Shown here: piece after piece, positions 9,123-17,870 of the stretch
Position numbering within the stretch: position 1 is the first letter of the stretch
Layout of the letters: every line of letters starts with the position of its first letter
DNA from: Bifidobacterium leontopitheci
GTDB lineage: Bacteria; Actinomycetota; Actinomycetes; Actinomycetales; Bifidobacteriaceae
Length of the DNA stretch: 64,000 nucleotides
Direction: 5' to 3'
Assembly (NCBI RefSeq): GCF_009193355.1
Contig: NZ_WBVT01000006.1
Location: 48,778 to 112,777, forward strand
Position numbers and translations under genes: made by a program
The notes under the pieces: generated by a model
What the model saw: only the letters and a program-made list of their open reading frames with translations
Told to the model about the DNA's origin: nothing
The model's database searches: none

Positions 9123-11855
9123 TCACAGACGCTCGGAAGCCTCCTCGGTGGCCGCCTCGCCCTCACGCTCGACGCGGATCCTGTGGCCCTCTTCCTGGGA
9201 GACGCCATAGTATGCGCCGACCGCGATGTCCTTCATGTCGTTGATGAGCGGGATGCGCGGGTTGGCCGGGGTGCACTGGTCCTCGTAGGCGCGCATGCCG
9301 TACTGGTCGAGGATGCTCCAGAAGAGATCTTCGTCCACGCCGGCGTCCTGGAAGGACTTGTTCATGCCGAGCTTGTTGTCGCGGTAGTCCTCGACGGCCT
9401 TCGCGAGGTTCTCGACGCCTTCGGCCGGGGTCTTGCCCGGGTCCACGCCAAGGTTCTTCGCGAGCTCCTGGTAACGCTCCGGCGCGATGTACTTGTTGTA
9501 CTTCGGCCAGCTCGTGGGCTCTTCGGGGATGGAGCCGTTGTAGCGGATCACGTACGGCAGCAGGATGGAGTTCGTGCGGCCGTGGGCGATGTGCAGCAGC
9601 GCGCCCAGCGTGTGGGCCATGCCGTGGCACATGCCGAGGAACGCGGAGCCGAACGCCATGCCGGCCATGGTGGCGGCGTTGTGCATCTTCTCCTGCGCGT
9701 CGGTCTTGGCCAGGCCCGGCTCGCCGTTGACGGACTCGGCGAGGTTGTCCCAGATCAGCTTGGCAGCGTGCAGCGCCATCGCGTCGGTGAAGTCGTTCGC
9801 GTAGACGGACACGAACGCCTCGAAGCTGTGGGTCAGGGCGTCGAAGCCGGCGTCGGAGGCCAGCTTGCGCGGCTGCGTGCGGGCGAGCACCGGGTCGACG
9901 ATGGCCACGGACGGGGTGAGCGCATAGTCGGTGATCGGGTACTTGTAGCCGGTCTTGTGGTCGGTGATGACGGCGAACGGCGTCACCTCGGAACCAGTGC
10001 CGGAGGAGGTCGGCACGCACACCAGCTTGGCCTTCTTGCCCAGCGGCGGAATCTTGAACGCGCGCTTGCGGATGTCGAAGAACTTCTCGCGCACGTCGCC
10101 GAAGTGGATTTCCGGGTGCTCGTAGAGCAGCCACATGATCTTGGCGGCGTCCATCGGGGAGCCGCCGCCGACCGCGATGATCGTGTCGGGCTCGAACTCC
10201 TCGCGCATCATCTCGGCGCCGCGCTCGACGGTCTCGACGCTCGGCTCCGGCTCGACGTAATCGATGATGCGGAAGGTGACGCGGTTGGAGCGGGCGCGCA
10301 GCTGGTCGATGACCTTGTCGACGATGCCGAGCTGCTCCATGACCTTATCGCACACGATCACGGCCTTCTCGATGCCGTACATGTCGCGCAGGTAGCGGAT
10401 CGCGTTCGGCTCGAAGTACGTCTTGGCCGGGATCTTGAACCACTGCATGTTGTTGTTCCTCCGAGCGATGCGCTTGATGTTGATGAGGTTCACTGCCTGG
10501 ACGTTGCCGGAGACGGAGTTGCCGCCGTAGGAGCCGCAGCCGAGAGTCAGCGACGGGGCGATGGAGTTGTAGATGTCGCCGATGCCACCCAGCGAGCTCG
10601 GCTGGTTCCAGATGATGCGGCAGGCATGCATCCGCAGGCCGTACTCGCGCACGAGCGCCTGGTTGTTGGTGTGGATGGCGGCGGTGTGGCCTGCGCCGAG
10701 CTTGAGCATGGCCTCGCACATCTCGAACGCCTGCTCCTTGGAGGTGGACTTGAGCACGGCCTGCACCGGGGCGAGCTTCTCGTGGGTGAGCGGCTCGTCG
10801 TCGGAGACCTCGGAGCACTCGGCGGCGAGGATCGTGGCGTCCTCGGGGATGTCGAAGCCGGCGGCGTGCGCGATGAACTGCGGCGACTTGCCGGGCACCA
10901 CGGAGTTGAGCTTCGGGGTCTGGCCGGATCCGGCGGTGCAGCCGAACATGTACTGCTCGAGCTTGGCCTTCTCCTCCTTGTTGACGAAGTAGGCCTTGCG
11001 GCGCTTGAGCTCGGCGACCAGACGGTCGTAGACGGCGGCGTCGGCGATGATGGCCTGCTCGGTGGCGCAGATCATGCCGTAGTCGAAGTGCTTGGAGAGG
11101 ATGAGGTCGTTCGCCGCGCGCACGACGTCCACGTCGGCGTCGACATAGGCGGGGGCGTTGCCGGCGCCCACGCCGAGGGCTGGCTTGCCGGACGAGTACG
11201 CGGCCTTGACCATGCCCGGGCCGCCGGTCGCCAGGATGGTGGCGATGCCCGGGTGCTTCATGAGCGCGCCGGTCGCCTCGATGGACGGATGCTCGATCCA
11301 CTGGATGCAGTTCTCGGGGGCGCCTGCCGCGATGGCGGCGTCGCGCACGATGCGCGCGGCCTCGACGGAGCACTTCTGGGCGCCCGGGTGGAAGCCGAAG
11401 ATGATCGGGCAGCGGGTCTTGAGCGCGATGAGCGACTTGAAGATCGCGGTGGAGGTCGGGTTGGTGACCGGGGTGACGCCCGCGACCACGCCGACGGGCT
11501 CGGCGACCTCGTCGATGCCCATCACGTCGTCTTCGCGGATCAGGCCGACGGTCTTCTGCCCGGCCATGTAGTGGGTCACGTGCTCGCAGGCGAAGATGTT
11601 CTTCGTGGCCTTGTCCTCGACGAGGCCACGTCCGGTCTCCTCGACGGCCATCTTCGCGAGCACCAGGTGCTTGTTGAGCGCGGCGACCGACGCCTTGGCG
11701 ACGATGTGGTCGACCTGCTTCTGGTCGAGCTTCTCGAACTCGTCCAGCGCCTTCAGCCCCTTGGCGACCAGCGCGTCGACTTCGGCCTGAGCGGCCGCGA
11801 GCTTCTCCTCGGGGGTCGGCTTGACCGGCTTGTCGTTGTTCTGTTCCTCCGCCAT
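9123..11855 (-). CDS. adhE: Bifunctional acetaldehyde-CoA / alcohol dehydrogenase
   Basis: A 910-residue AdhE. The N-terminal half is a CoA-acylating aldehyde dehydrogenase (catalytic Cys in GMICATEQ near residue 262). The C-terminal half is an iron-dependent alcohol dehydrogenase (GGGSPMDAAK near 563; GTGSEVTPFAVITD near 623; metal histidines in GMCHGMAHTLGALLHIAHGR near 740-760). It reduces acetyl-CoA to ethanol and regenerates NAD+, central to the bifidobacterial fructose-6-phosphate pathway under anaerobiosis. The chosen ATG has AAGGAGG 5 bases upstream. It is single and divergent from a ROK regulator gene, with a long A/T-rich spacer. Confidence 0.98.
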   Translation of the reverse strand: MAEEQNNDKPVKPTPEEKLAAAQAEVDALVAKGLKALDEFEKLDQKQVDHIVAKASVAALNKHLVLAKMAVEETGRGLVEDKATKNIFACEHVTHYMAGQKTVGLIREDDVMGIDEVAEPVGVVAGVTPVTNPTSTAIFKSLIALKTRCPIIFGFHPGAQKCSVEAARIVRDAAIAAGAPENCIQWIEHPSIEATGALMKHPGIATILATGGPGMVKAAYSSGKPALGVGAGNAPAYVDADVDVVRAANDLILSKHFDYGMICATEQAIIADAAVYDRLVAELKRRKAYFVNKEEKAKLEQYMFGCTAGSGQTPKLNSVVPGKSPQFIAHAAGFDIPEDATILAAECSEVSDDEPLTHEKLAPVQAVLKSTSKEQAFEMCEAMLKLGAGHTAAIHTNNQALVREYGLRMHACRIIWNQPSSLGGIGDIYNSIAPSLTLGCGSYGGNSVSGNVQAVNLINIKRIARRNNNMQWFKIPAKTYFEPNAIRYLRDMYGIEKAVIVCDKVMEQLGIVDKVIDQLRARSNRVTFRIIDYVEPEPSVETVERGAEMMREEFEPDTIIAVGGGSPMDAAKIMWLLYEHPEIHFGDVREKFFDIRKRAFKIPPLGKKAKLVCVPTSSGTGSEVTPFAVITDHKTGYKYPITDYALTPSVAIVDPVLARTQPRKLASDAGFDALTHSFEAFVSVYANDFTDAMALHAAKLIWDNLAESVNGEPGLAKTDAQEKMHNAATMAGMAFGSAFLGMCHGMAHTLGALLHIAHGRTNSILLPYVIRYNGSIPEEPTSWPKYNKYIAPERYQELAKNLGVDPGKTPAEGVENLAKAVEDYRDNKLGMNKSFQDAGVDEDLFWSILDQYGMRAYEDQCTPANPRIPLINDMKDIAVGAYYGVSQEEGHRIRVEREGEAATEEASERL

Positions 11856-12284
11856 GAATCCTCCTTGACTTGTGGTTGACCGTTGCGTCGGTTTCGTTAT
11901 CCATATGCCGGCGCACCTTGCGCCGGACGTCTGCGACCGCATGGCCATACGGCCTCGATGTGGTCTACGTCACAGGCTATCGGAAGTACGAGCGCTTCGC
12001 ACATGAACAAAAACCACGGCGTTTCGTGATTGGTTTCGTGCTGTTTTTGTTATTTTTTGTGTGTTTTATCGCGAAAACAGGCCCTTTTGAGCGGTATTTG
12101 TGCTGTTTTGTCATGTTTTTCGCACCATCGCACAGTATTGCGCACACGCACCAAGCATTACTTTTATAAAGTCATTTTATCTAAGTTGTCCAATGAGCCA
12201 AACTTATATAAAATCCTTTACCAAAAGTGCTGCAGCATATCACCGCAACACTGCCGCGCACCCCGCTCGGAAAGGACCGTCACC
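11856..12284. promoter_or_regulatory. Divergent promoter region of adhE and the ROK regulator
   Basis: A 429-base spacer whose part 12000-12215 is clearly A/T-rich for this genome (e.g. CTTTTATAAAGTCATTTTAT). Promoters for adhE (leftward) and for the ROK gene (rightward) must lie here. I looked for a Rex-type operator and did not find a convincing one. A doubled TTTCGTG at about 12022-12041 may be a half-site pair. No gene is seen. Confidence 0.5.
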
Positions 12285-13694
12285 GTGGACGACATCATCC
12301 CCGCCACCGCCGGCAGCAACGTACCCGACAGCAACGTACCCGGCAACGTCGCACCCGGCAACGTCGCGCCTAACGGCAACGCCGTGCTCCGGTATCTGCT
12401 CGAGCATCGGCAGGCCACCAAGGCACAGCTGGCGCAGGACCTGCACCTGAGCGCGCCGACCATCACATCCACCCTCAACGGCCTCGAACGCGACGGCATC
12501 GTGCAGCCCGGCCCACAGCTGAAATCCACCGGCGGCCGCAAGGCACGCACCCACCGGTTCAATCCACGGCACCGCACCGCCGTCTCGGCGACGATACGCC
12601 GGCACACGCTGGAGCTCAACGCCCTCGACCTCGACGGCACCGTCGTCGCGACCGTCAGCCGCGCGCTGCCGTACCGTGACGTCCCCGCCTACTGGCAGCG
12701 GGCGTACCATGCCATCGATGACTTCACCGAGACGGTCGGCAGACGGCACGGCAAGGTCCTCGGCGTCATGATGACGCACGACGGGACGATGTCAGCCGCC
12801 GAAACGGCGCATGCAGACCGCACCGGCGGCACCGGCGGCGACGCAACCAGCGGTCTCACTGCCGGCACAGACCGTCCGGCCAGCGCCGGCAGCGCACCCA
12901 CCGCAACCGGCAGCGCGACAGCCCTAGCGTCCACCGGCACATCCTTTGCGGCCGGCAACACACCGAGCATCGGCACCAGCGCAACCAGCCCCACCAACCC
13001 AACCACCGCAACCGGCACCGCGCCGGCCGACCCCAGCGACATTCTCCGCACGCACTGGCCGATCCTGCACACCCGTCCGTGCGACGCGGCGGCAACCGCC
13101 GAACTCTGGCACGACCGGAACCTCGCCAACGCGATCTTCCTGTATCTCGACCGCACACCGAGCTGCGCCATCGCGCTCGACCGGCACACGCTCGGCGGCG
13201 ACGCCGCTGCCACGGGACTCGCCACGCCGCCGTACGACGCCATCGCCCACATGACGCTCGTGCCGCAGGGACGCCCATGCCGGTGCGGGCGTCTCGGCTG
13301 CATGGCGGCATACTGCTCCCCCGAAAGCCTGACCGAGGATTACGAAAGCATCCCCGGCTTCTTCAGCGTGCTCGAGCAGGGCGAGACGCATCACCGCGCG
13401 CGCATGGACGAATGGCTTGGATGGGTGGCGCTGTGCATCGCGAACCTGCGGCGCATCATCCCCGCGGACGTCATCATCGCCGGCGAGGCCGCGCAATACC
13501 TTGACGACGACGACATGGCCGACCTTCACGCCCGCATCCGGCTGCTGCAGCCGGCCGCACTGCAGGACTTCACGCTGCGCACAGGGCGGTGCGGCGCCAG
13601 GGAATGCGGCACGGACCCGGTGGCCGAGGGCGCCGCGCTGCGCCTCGTGCAACGGTATCTGGAGACGATCGCCGGGGGCGGGGCCGGCATCTGA
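12285..13694 (+). CDS. ROK-family transcriptional regulator with a low-complexity insertion
   Basis: A 469-residue protein starting at GTG with AAAGGA about 8 bases upstream. Residues about 30-95 form a winged helix-turn-helix (NAVLRYLLEHRQATKAQLAQ). The ROK zinc motif CRCGRLGCMAAYCS is present near residues 331-344. ROK regulators sense sugars and control carbohydrate genes. Residues about 172-252 are an Ala/Thr/Gly/Ser-rich stretch that interrupts the kinase-like fold, unusual for the family. It is divergent from adhE and 34 bases ahead of glgX, so it may control either; that is inference. Confidence 0.85.
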   Translation: MDDIIPATAGSNVPDSNVPGNVAPGNVAPNGNAVLRYLLEHRQATKAQLAQDLHLSAPTITSTLNGLERDGIVQPGPQLKSTGGRKARTHRFNPRHRTAVSATIRRHTLELNALDLDGTVVATVSRALPYRDVPAYWQRAYHAIDDFTETVGRRHGKVLGVMMTHDGTMSAAETAHADRTGGTGGDATSGLTAGTDRPASAGSAPTATGSATALASTGTSFAAGNTPSIGTSATSPTNPTTATGTAPADPSDILRTHWPILHTRPCDAAATAELWHDRNLANAIFLYLDRTPSCAIALDRHTLGGDAAATGLATPPYDAIAHMTLVPQGRPCRCGRLGCMAAYCSPESLTEDYESIPGFFSVLEQGETHHRARMDEWLGWVALCIANLRRIIPADVIIAGEAAQYLDDDDMADLHARIRLLQPAALQDFTLRTGRCGARECGTDPVAEGAALRLVQRYLETIAGGGAGI

Positions 13695-13728
13695 GCCACG
13701 ACAAAAACGACAACGCTACAATGGGTGT

Positions 13729-16530
13729 ATGAAACACGCGATACCACAACGGTATGCGATACCCCATCGCTACTCGACACGTCCAGGACTCTACTTCACC
13801 GAAGATGGCGGCGCCGACGCCGTGGTCCGTTCCGAAACCGCCGATCAGGTCTGGCTGTGCGTCTACGAGGCCGTCGACCAGCCGACCGCGTTCTTCAACG
13901 ACGCGATCCGCATCTTCGACGACTCCACCACCCCGTTCATCCAGGAAATCCACGAACACGCCGTCTGCACGCGCATCATCGAATCGATGTACGTGCGCGA
14001 GACGATCTTCCGCATGGAGGGGCCGAACTACGGCCTGTGGTACGTGCACCTGCCCAAGGCGTGGGACGGCATGCGCTACGCCTACCGCGTGGACGGCGCG
14101 TGGGACCCTGCCAAGGGGCTGCGGTTCAACCCGTACAAGCTGCTGCTCGACCCGTACGGCAAGGGCATCGACGGGGCGATGCAGCTGTGCCCGGCCGCGT
14201 TCTCGTACGAGTGCGAGATCGGCGACGACGGACGGGTGCACGGCTCGGCGTTCGGCGCGATGAGCACCGTGGACGCGCTCGGCAACATGCCGGTTTCCGT
14301 GGCGATCGACGACCGCGACGAGACGAAGCACGACGCTGACCCGGTCCACCCGCACGTGCCGTGGAGCAAGACCGTGCTCTACGAGCTGCACGTCAAGGGG
14401 TTCACGGCGAACGCGCCATGGCTGCCGAAGGAACTGCGCGGCACGTACGCGGGGCTCGCGCATCCGACCACGCTCGCCTACCTGCAGGGGCTCGGCGTCA
14501 CGTCGATCGAACTGCTGCCGATCCAAGCCAAGCAGGACGAGCTGTTCCTGCAGGAGCGCGGACGGCACAACTACTGGGGGTATTCGACGCTCGGCTACTT
14601 CGCGCCCGAGCCGTCGTACGCCACCGCGGCCGCCCAGCAGGCGGGCGCAAGGGCGGTGCGCGACGAGGTGATCGACATGGTCCGCGCCCTGCACGAGGCC
14701 GGGTTCGAGGTCATCATGGACGTGGTGTACAACCACACGTGCGAAGGCGGCGTGGAGGGGCCGACCGTCTGCTGGCGCGGGCTCGACGCGATCTCGTACT
14801 ACCGGCGGCAGCGGGGCAACATCGGCCGGCTGGAGGACACGACCGGCTGCGGCAACACGTTCGACTTCACGAACACGCATGTGGTGACGTTCGCCGTGGA
14901 CTCGCTGCGCTATTGGGCGAAACGCATCGGCATCGACGGGTTCCGCTTCGACCTGGGCGTCTCCCTGGCCCGTCTCGACGGCGAGTTCACCAAGCATCAT
15001 CCGTTCCTGTACGCGCTGCGTTCCGACCTGCTGCTCGGCAACCTCAAGCTCATCATGGAGCCGTGGGACCTGGGACCGCAGGGATGGCGCACCGGCGGTT
15101 TCGGCATGCCATTCAGCGAGTGGAACGACCGGTTCCGGGATGCGACCCGACGGTTCTGGCTGACCGACACGCAGCCCGGCGTTCCCGCAGGCAGCGGCGT
15201 CGGCATGCAGGAGATGGCCACCCGACTGTGCGGTTCGGCGGACCTGTTCGCCACCGAACCGGGCCGCGGATGTGTGTCGTCGATCAATTACGTGGCCTGC
15301 CACGACGGGTTCACCATCACCGATCTGACACGGTACGCGGTCAAGCACAACGAGGCGAACGGCGAGAACAACAACGACGGCTCGAACGTGAACCATTCGG
15401 TCAACTTCGGCGTGGAAGGGCCGAGCAGCGACCCCGCGGTCATCCGCCGCCGCGAGCAGGCCGTGATGAACATGCTGGGCACGCTCATGCTCTCGCTCGG
15501 CACGCCGATGATGCTGGCCGGCGACGAGTTCGGCAACACGCAGCACGGCAACAACAACGCCTACGCGCAGGACAACGACATCACCTGGCTGGACTGGGAC
15601 TGGCTGTACCAAACCCGCAAGACCCTGCAGATGCACCGGCTGGAGACCGTCTCGCGGCTCATCGCCATGCGCAAGTCGCTGGACCTGTACCATCACGAGG
15701 AGTTCTTCACCAGGCTGACCCAGCTGGGGCTGTTCAAGCCGTCGAGCCGGGTGCAATGGTATCTGCCGGACGGCACCACGCCGATGGACAGCGACTGGTT
15801 CAACCCGGCCGTGCGCAGTTTCGCGATGCGGCTGGTGTCGCAGGGCGAGTCGCGTGACGAGACGGACGTGCTCATCGTGATCAACGGCGTGGATGAGGAC
15901 AGGCCGTTCCGTCTGCCGCGCGACTGCGATTGGAAGTGCACATGGAGCTCGGCGATGGCGATCGGCAGGTGGCCTGCGGTCGGCGGCGTGCGCGGCATCG
16001 GCAGCGCCGGGGCGAACGACAGCAACTGGACGATGTCCGTGACGCCGAAGGACCAGATCAGCGAGGTGGTGCGCTCCGTGCAGGCGACGCTGGCGGCCCA
16101 GTCGAAGCTGGACCTGCTCGGCGCCAAGGTCGAGCATGCCGACGTGCTGTTCGAGAACGGGACCGACAATCATGACCGCGTCTCGCGGTGGAGCGCCAGC
16201 CGCAGTGCCGGCGCCAACACCGCGGACGCCGGGATCGTGGACGCCGCGGCAGGCGGCGCCGTTGCGAACGGCCCTGCCGGAGCCGGGGCGGTCCAGACGG
16301 GAACCGGTGCTGCCGGTGCCACCGCTGCCGCCGCCAGGACAGTCAGCGCATCGCCGGCCGGTCCGCAGGACGCCACGCAGGACGCCACGCAGGACGCCAC
16401 AGCCGCGACGGCTGAAGCGGATACCGGCGCTGCGCCGGACGGGACCGCAGCCGCCGAACCGCAGGCTCCCAGTGATGACCGCTGGTTCGTCCCCGCGTTG
16501 AGCATCAGCGTCATGTGCAAGACGCAGTGA
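13729..16530 (+). CDS. glgX: Glycogen debranching enzyme / isoamylase (GH13)
   Basis: A 933-residue GlgX/TreX-type enzyme that cleaves alpha-1,6 branches of glycogen or amylopectin. It has an N-terminal beta domain (GPNYGLWYVHLP), then the GH13 barrel: nucleophile Asp in GFRFDLGV near residue 407, acid Glu in LIMEPWD near 443, and third Asp in CHDGFT near 525. The family normally ends shortly after a beta-sandwich; here about 90 residues of Ala/Gly/Thr-rich sequence (about 824-914) are inserted before the final strands. The insert contains QDAT encoded by a tandem 12-base repeat. The ATG follows the ROK regulator by 34 bases, with a weak ribosome site. Confidence 0.93.
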   Translation: MKHAIPQRYAIPHRYSTRPGLYFTEDGGADAVVRSETADQVWLCVYEAVDQPTAFFNDAIRIFDDSTTPFIQEIHEHAVCTRIIESMYVRETIFRMEGPNYGLWYVHLPKAWDGMRYAYRVDGAWDPAKGLRFNPYKLLLDPYGKGIDGAMQLCPAAFSYECEIGDDGRVHGSAFGAMSTVDALGNMPVSVAIDDRDETKHDADPVHPHVPWSKTVLYELHVKGFTANAPWLPKELRGTYAGLAHPTTLAYLQGLGVTSIELLPIQAKQDELFLQERGRHNYWGYSTLGYFAPEPSYATAAAQQAGARAVRDEVIDMVRALHEAGFEVIMDVVYNHTCEGGVEGPTVCWRGLDAISYYRRQRGNIGRLEDTTGCGNTFDFTNTHVVTFAVDSLRYWAKRIGIDGFRFDLGVSLARLDGEFTKHHPFLYALRSDLLLGNLKLIMEPWDLGPQGWRTGGFGMPFSEWNDRFRDATRRFWLTDTQPGVPAGSGVGMQEMATRLCGSADLFATEPGRGCVSSINYVACHDGFTITDLTRYAVKHNEANGENNNDGSNVNHSVNFGVEGPSSDPAVIRRREQAVMNMLGTLMLSLGTPMMLAGDEFGNTQHGNNNAYAQDNDITWLDWDWLYQTRKTLQMHRLETVSRLIAMRKSLDLYHHEEFFTRLTQLGLFKPSSRVQWYLPDGTTPMDSDWFNPAVRSFAMRLVSQGESRDETDVLIVINGVDEDRPFRLPRDCDWKCTWSSAMAIGRWPAVGGVRGIGSAGANDSNWTMSVTPKDQISEVVRSVQATLAAQSKLDLLGAKVEHADVLFENGTDNHDRVSRWSASRSAGANTADAGIVDAAAGGAVANGPAGAGAVQTGTGAAGATAAAARTVSASPAGPQDATQDATQDATAATAEADTGAAPDGTAAAEPQAPSDDRWFVPALSISVMCKTQ
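16366..16401 (+). repeat. Tandem 12-bp repeat inside glgX
   Basis: Three tandem copies of CAGGACGCCACG (last base of the third copy A) encode QDATQDATQDAT in the low-complexity tail of GlgX. It is in frame, so copy-number changes would alter only tail length. Confidence 0.85.
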
Positions 16531-16546
16531 GCGTTGCAGGGGTTGC

Positions 16547-16574
16547 GTCACTCTGCTCGGGCGAGCAGAGTGAC
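16547..16574. repeat. Short member of repeat family C (13-bp palindrome)
   Basis: GTCACTCTGCTCG (16547-16559) and its exact complement (16562-16574) are separated by two bases. The arms match the ends of the 99-bp elements at 51070 and 62225, so this may be an internally deleted copy. It stands between the converging glgX and rpsI genes. Confidence 0.75.
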
Positions 16575-16577
16575 GAG

Positions 16578-16647
16578 GTGCATGGCTTACGAAAAAGGCT
16601 CCCCGTGGAATGGAATCCACGGGGAGCCTTTTTCGTAAGCCATGCAC
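16578..16647. terminator. Bidirectional terminator, 32-bp perfect palindrome
   Basis: Arms 16578-16609 and 16616-16647 are perfectly complementary over 32 bp with a 6-base loop. An inner A5/T5 tract (GAAAAAGG / CCTTTTTC) gives U runs for both directions. It lies between the converging glgX and rpsI genes. Confidence 0.9.
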
Positions 16648-16669
16648 CCGCCATGATGGCGGGACACAA

Positions 16670-17161
16670 TCAACGCTTCGAGAACTGCGGAGCGCGACGT
16701 GCCTTGTGCAGACCAGCCTTCTTGCGCTCGACGACACGGGAGTCGCGAGTCAGCATGCCGGCCTTCTTCAGGGTGATGCGGTTGGCGTCACGGTCGATCG
16801 CGTTCAGCGCGCGGGCCACGCCGAGGCGGATGGCGCCGGCCTGGCCGGTGGTGCCGCCACCGTCGACGAGGACGACGACGTCGAACTTGCCCTCGAGCTT
16901 GAGCAGCACGATCGGGGAGTTGACCTCACGCTGCAGCAGCTTGGAGGGGAAGTACTCCTCCAGGGTGCGGCCGTTGATGGTCCACTTGCCGGAGCCCGGG
17001 ATCAGACGCACACGGGCGACGGCTTCCTTGCGACGGCCGGTGCCGTAGCCGGGAGCGATCGCGGAGGTGCCGGTGCCGGCACCCGCGTTGGTCTCGGTGG
17101 TGTAGGTGGTGAGCTCCTCTTCGGTTGCCTGAACCGCGGAGTCGTTGGTGTTTTCAGCCAT
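16670..17161 (-). CDS. rpsI: 30S ribosomal protein S9
   Basis: A 163-residue S9 with an actinobacterial acidic N-terminal extension of about 38 residues before the conserved core [19 protein letters not shown]. The C-terminal [18 protein letters not shown] and final QFSKR match the tail that reaches the P-site tRNA. It starts 21 bases after rplM ends, with GAAGGGAG as ribosome site; rplM-rpsI is the usual operon. Confidence 0.98.
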   Translation of the reverse strand: MAENTNDSAVQATEEELTTYTTETNAGAGTGTSAIAPGYGTGRRKEAVARVRLIPGSGKWTINGRTLEEYFPSKLLQREVNSPIVLLKLEGKFDVVVLVDGGGTTGQAGAIRLGVARALNAIDRDANRITLKKAGMLTRDSRVVERKKAGLHKARRAPQFSKR

Positions 17162-17182
17162 GATTCTCTATCTCCCTTCGGT

Positions 17183-17632
17183 TCACTTGGACTGCTGCGA
17201 GATCTGCTTGATCTCGAAGACCTGCGGCTGCTGAGAGGTGTGCGGATGCTCGGCACCACGGAAGATGCGCAGGCGATCCAGCTGCACCTTGGCCAGACGG
17301 TTCTTCGGCAGCATGCCCTTGACGGCAGCCTTGATGATGCGCTCCGGCTTGTTCGCCAGAAGCTCCGCGTAGCTGTCGCGACGCAGGCCACCGGGACGAC
17401 CGGAGTGCGAGTACAGTTCCTTGCCCATCTTGTTGCCGGTCAGAGCGATCTTGTCGGCGTTGATGATGATCACGTAGTTGCCGGAATCGGCATGCGGGGC
17501 GTAAGTCGGCTTGTTCTTGCCGCGCAGCAGGTTGGCGACCTGAGTGGACAGGCGGCCCAGCACCACGTCGGTGGCATCGATGATGTACCAGTCATGGGTC
17601 AGATCGGCTGGTTTCGGAGTGAAAGTTTTCAC
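17183..17632 (-). CDS. rplM: 50S ribosomal protein L13
   Basis: A 149-residue L13 with the expected motifs [16 protein letters not shown] and [20 protein letters not shown]13 is an early-binding 23S rRNA protein. It is first in the rplM-rpsI operon; the promoter should lie in 17633-17790. An AAAAGG site precedes the ATG. Confidence 0.98.
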   Translation of the reverse strand: MKTFTPKPADLTHDWYIIDATDVVLGRLSTQVANLLRGKNKPTYAPHADSGNYVIIINADKIALTGNKMGKELYSHSGRPGGLRRDSYAELLANKPERIIKAAVKGMLPKNRLAKVQLDRLRIFRGAEHPHTSQQPQVFEIKQISQQSK

Positions 17633-17796
17633 TGGTATACCTTTTCTTGATTATTGTGTTCCGGGCCCGAACCGCACGCTGGTTAGACGTGGCTGTTCCG
17701 GCCTCATTATCCGTGGGCTCCCTGAAAGTCCTCGATGGCGAGTGGGAAAGCGCTTTGAAGGACCCCTTAGGGAAACACAACAATCCTTTATAATAA

Positions 17797-17826
17797 CGCG
17801 GGCGTTGACATTTCGCAACGCCCGCG
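17797..17826 (-). terminator. Terminator behind malQ
   Basis: Perfect 11-bp stem (17797-17807 with 17816-17826) and 8-base loop. On the minus strand it is followed by TTATTATAAAGG, a U-rich tail. It lies 45 bases after the malQ stop. Confidence 0.8.
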
Positions 17827-17870
17827 CGGCATACCATTGCGGCAGGGCCTCCGACGGCCCCGCCGGATGG

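Noticed and set aside
11990..12060. Rex (NADH sensor) operator in front of adhE
   Set aside because: Only a doubled TTTCGTG was found; no full TTGTG-n6-CACAA-type dyad.
11990..12284. Upstream extension of the ROK regulator to an ATG near 12030
   Set aside because: The extension is A/T-rich with non-family residues; the GTG at 12285 has a ribosome site and fits family length.
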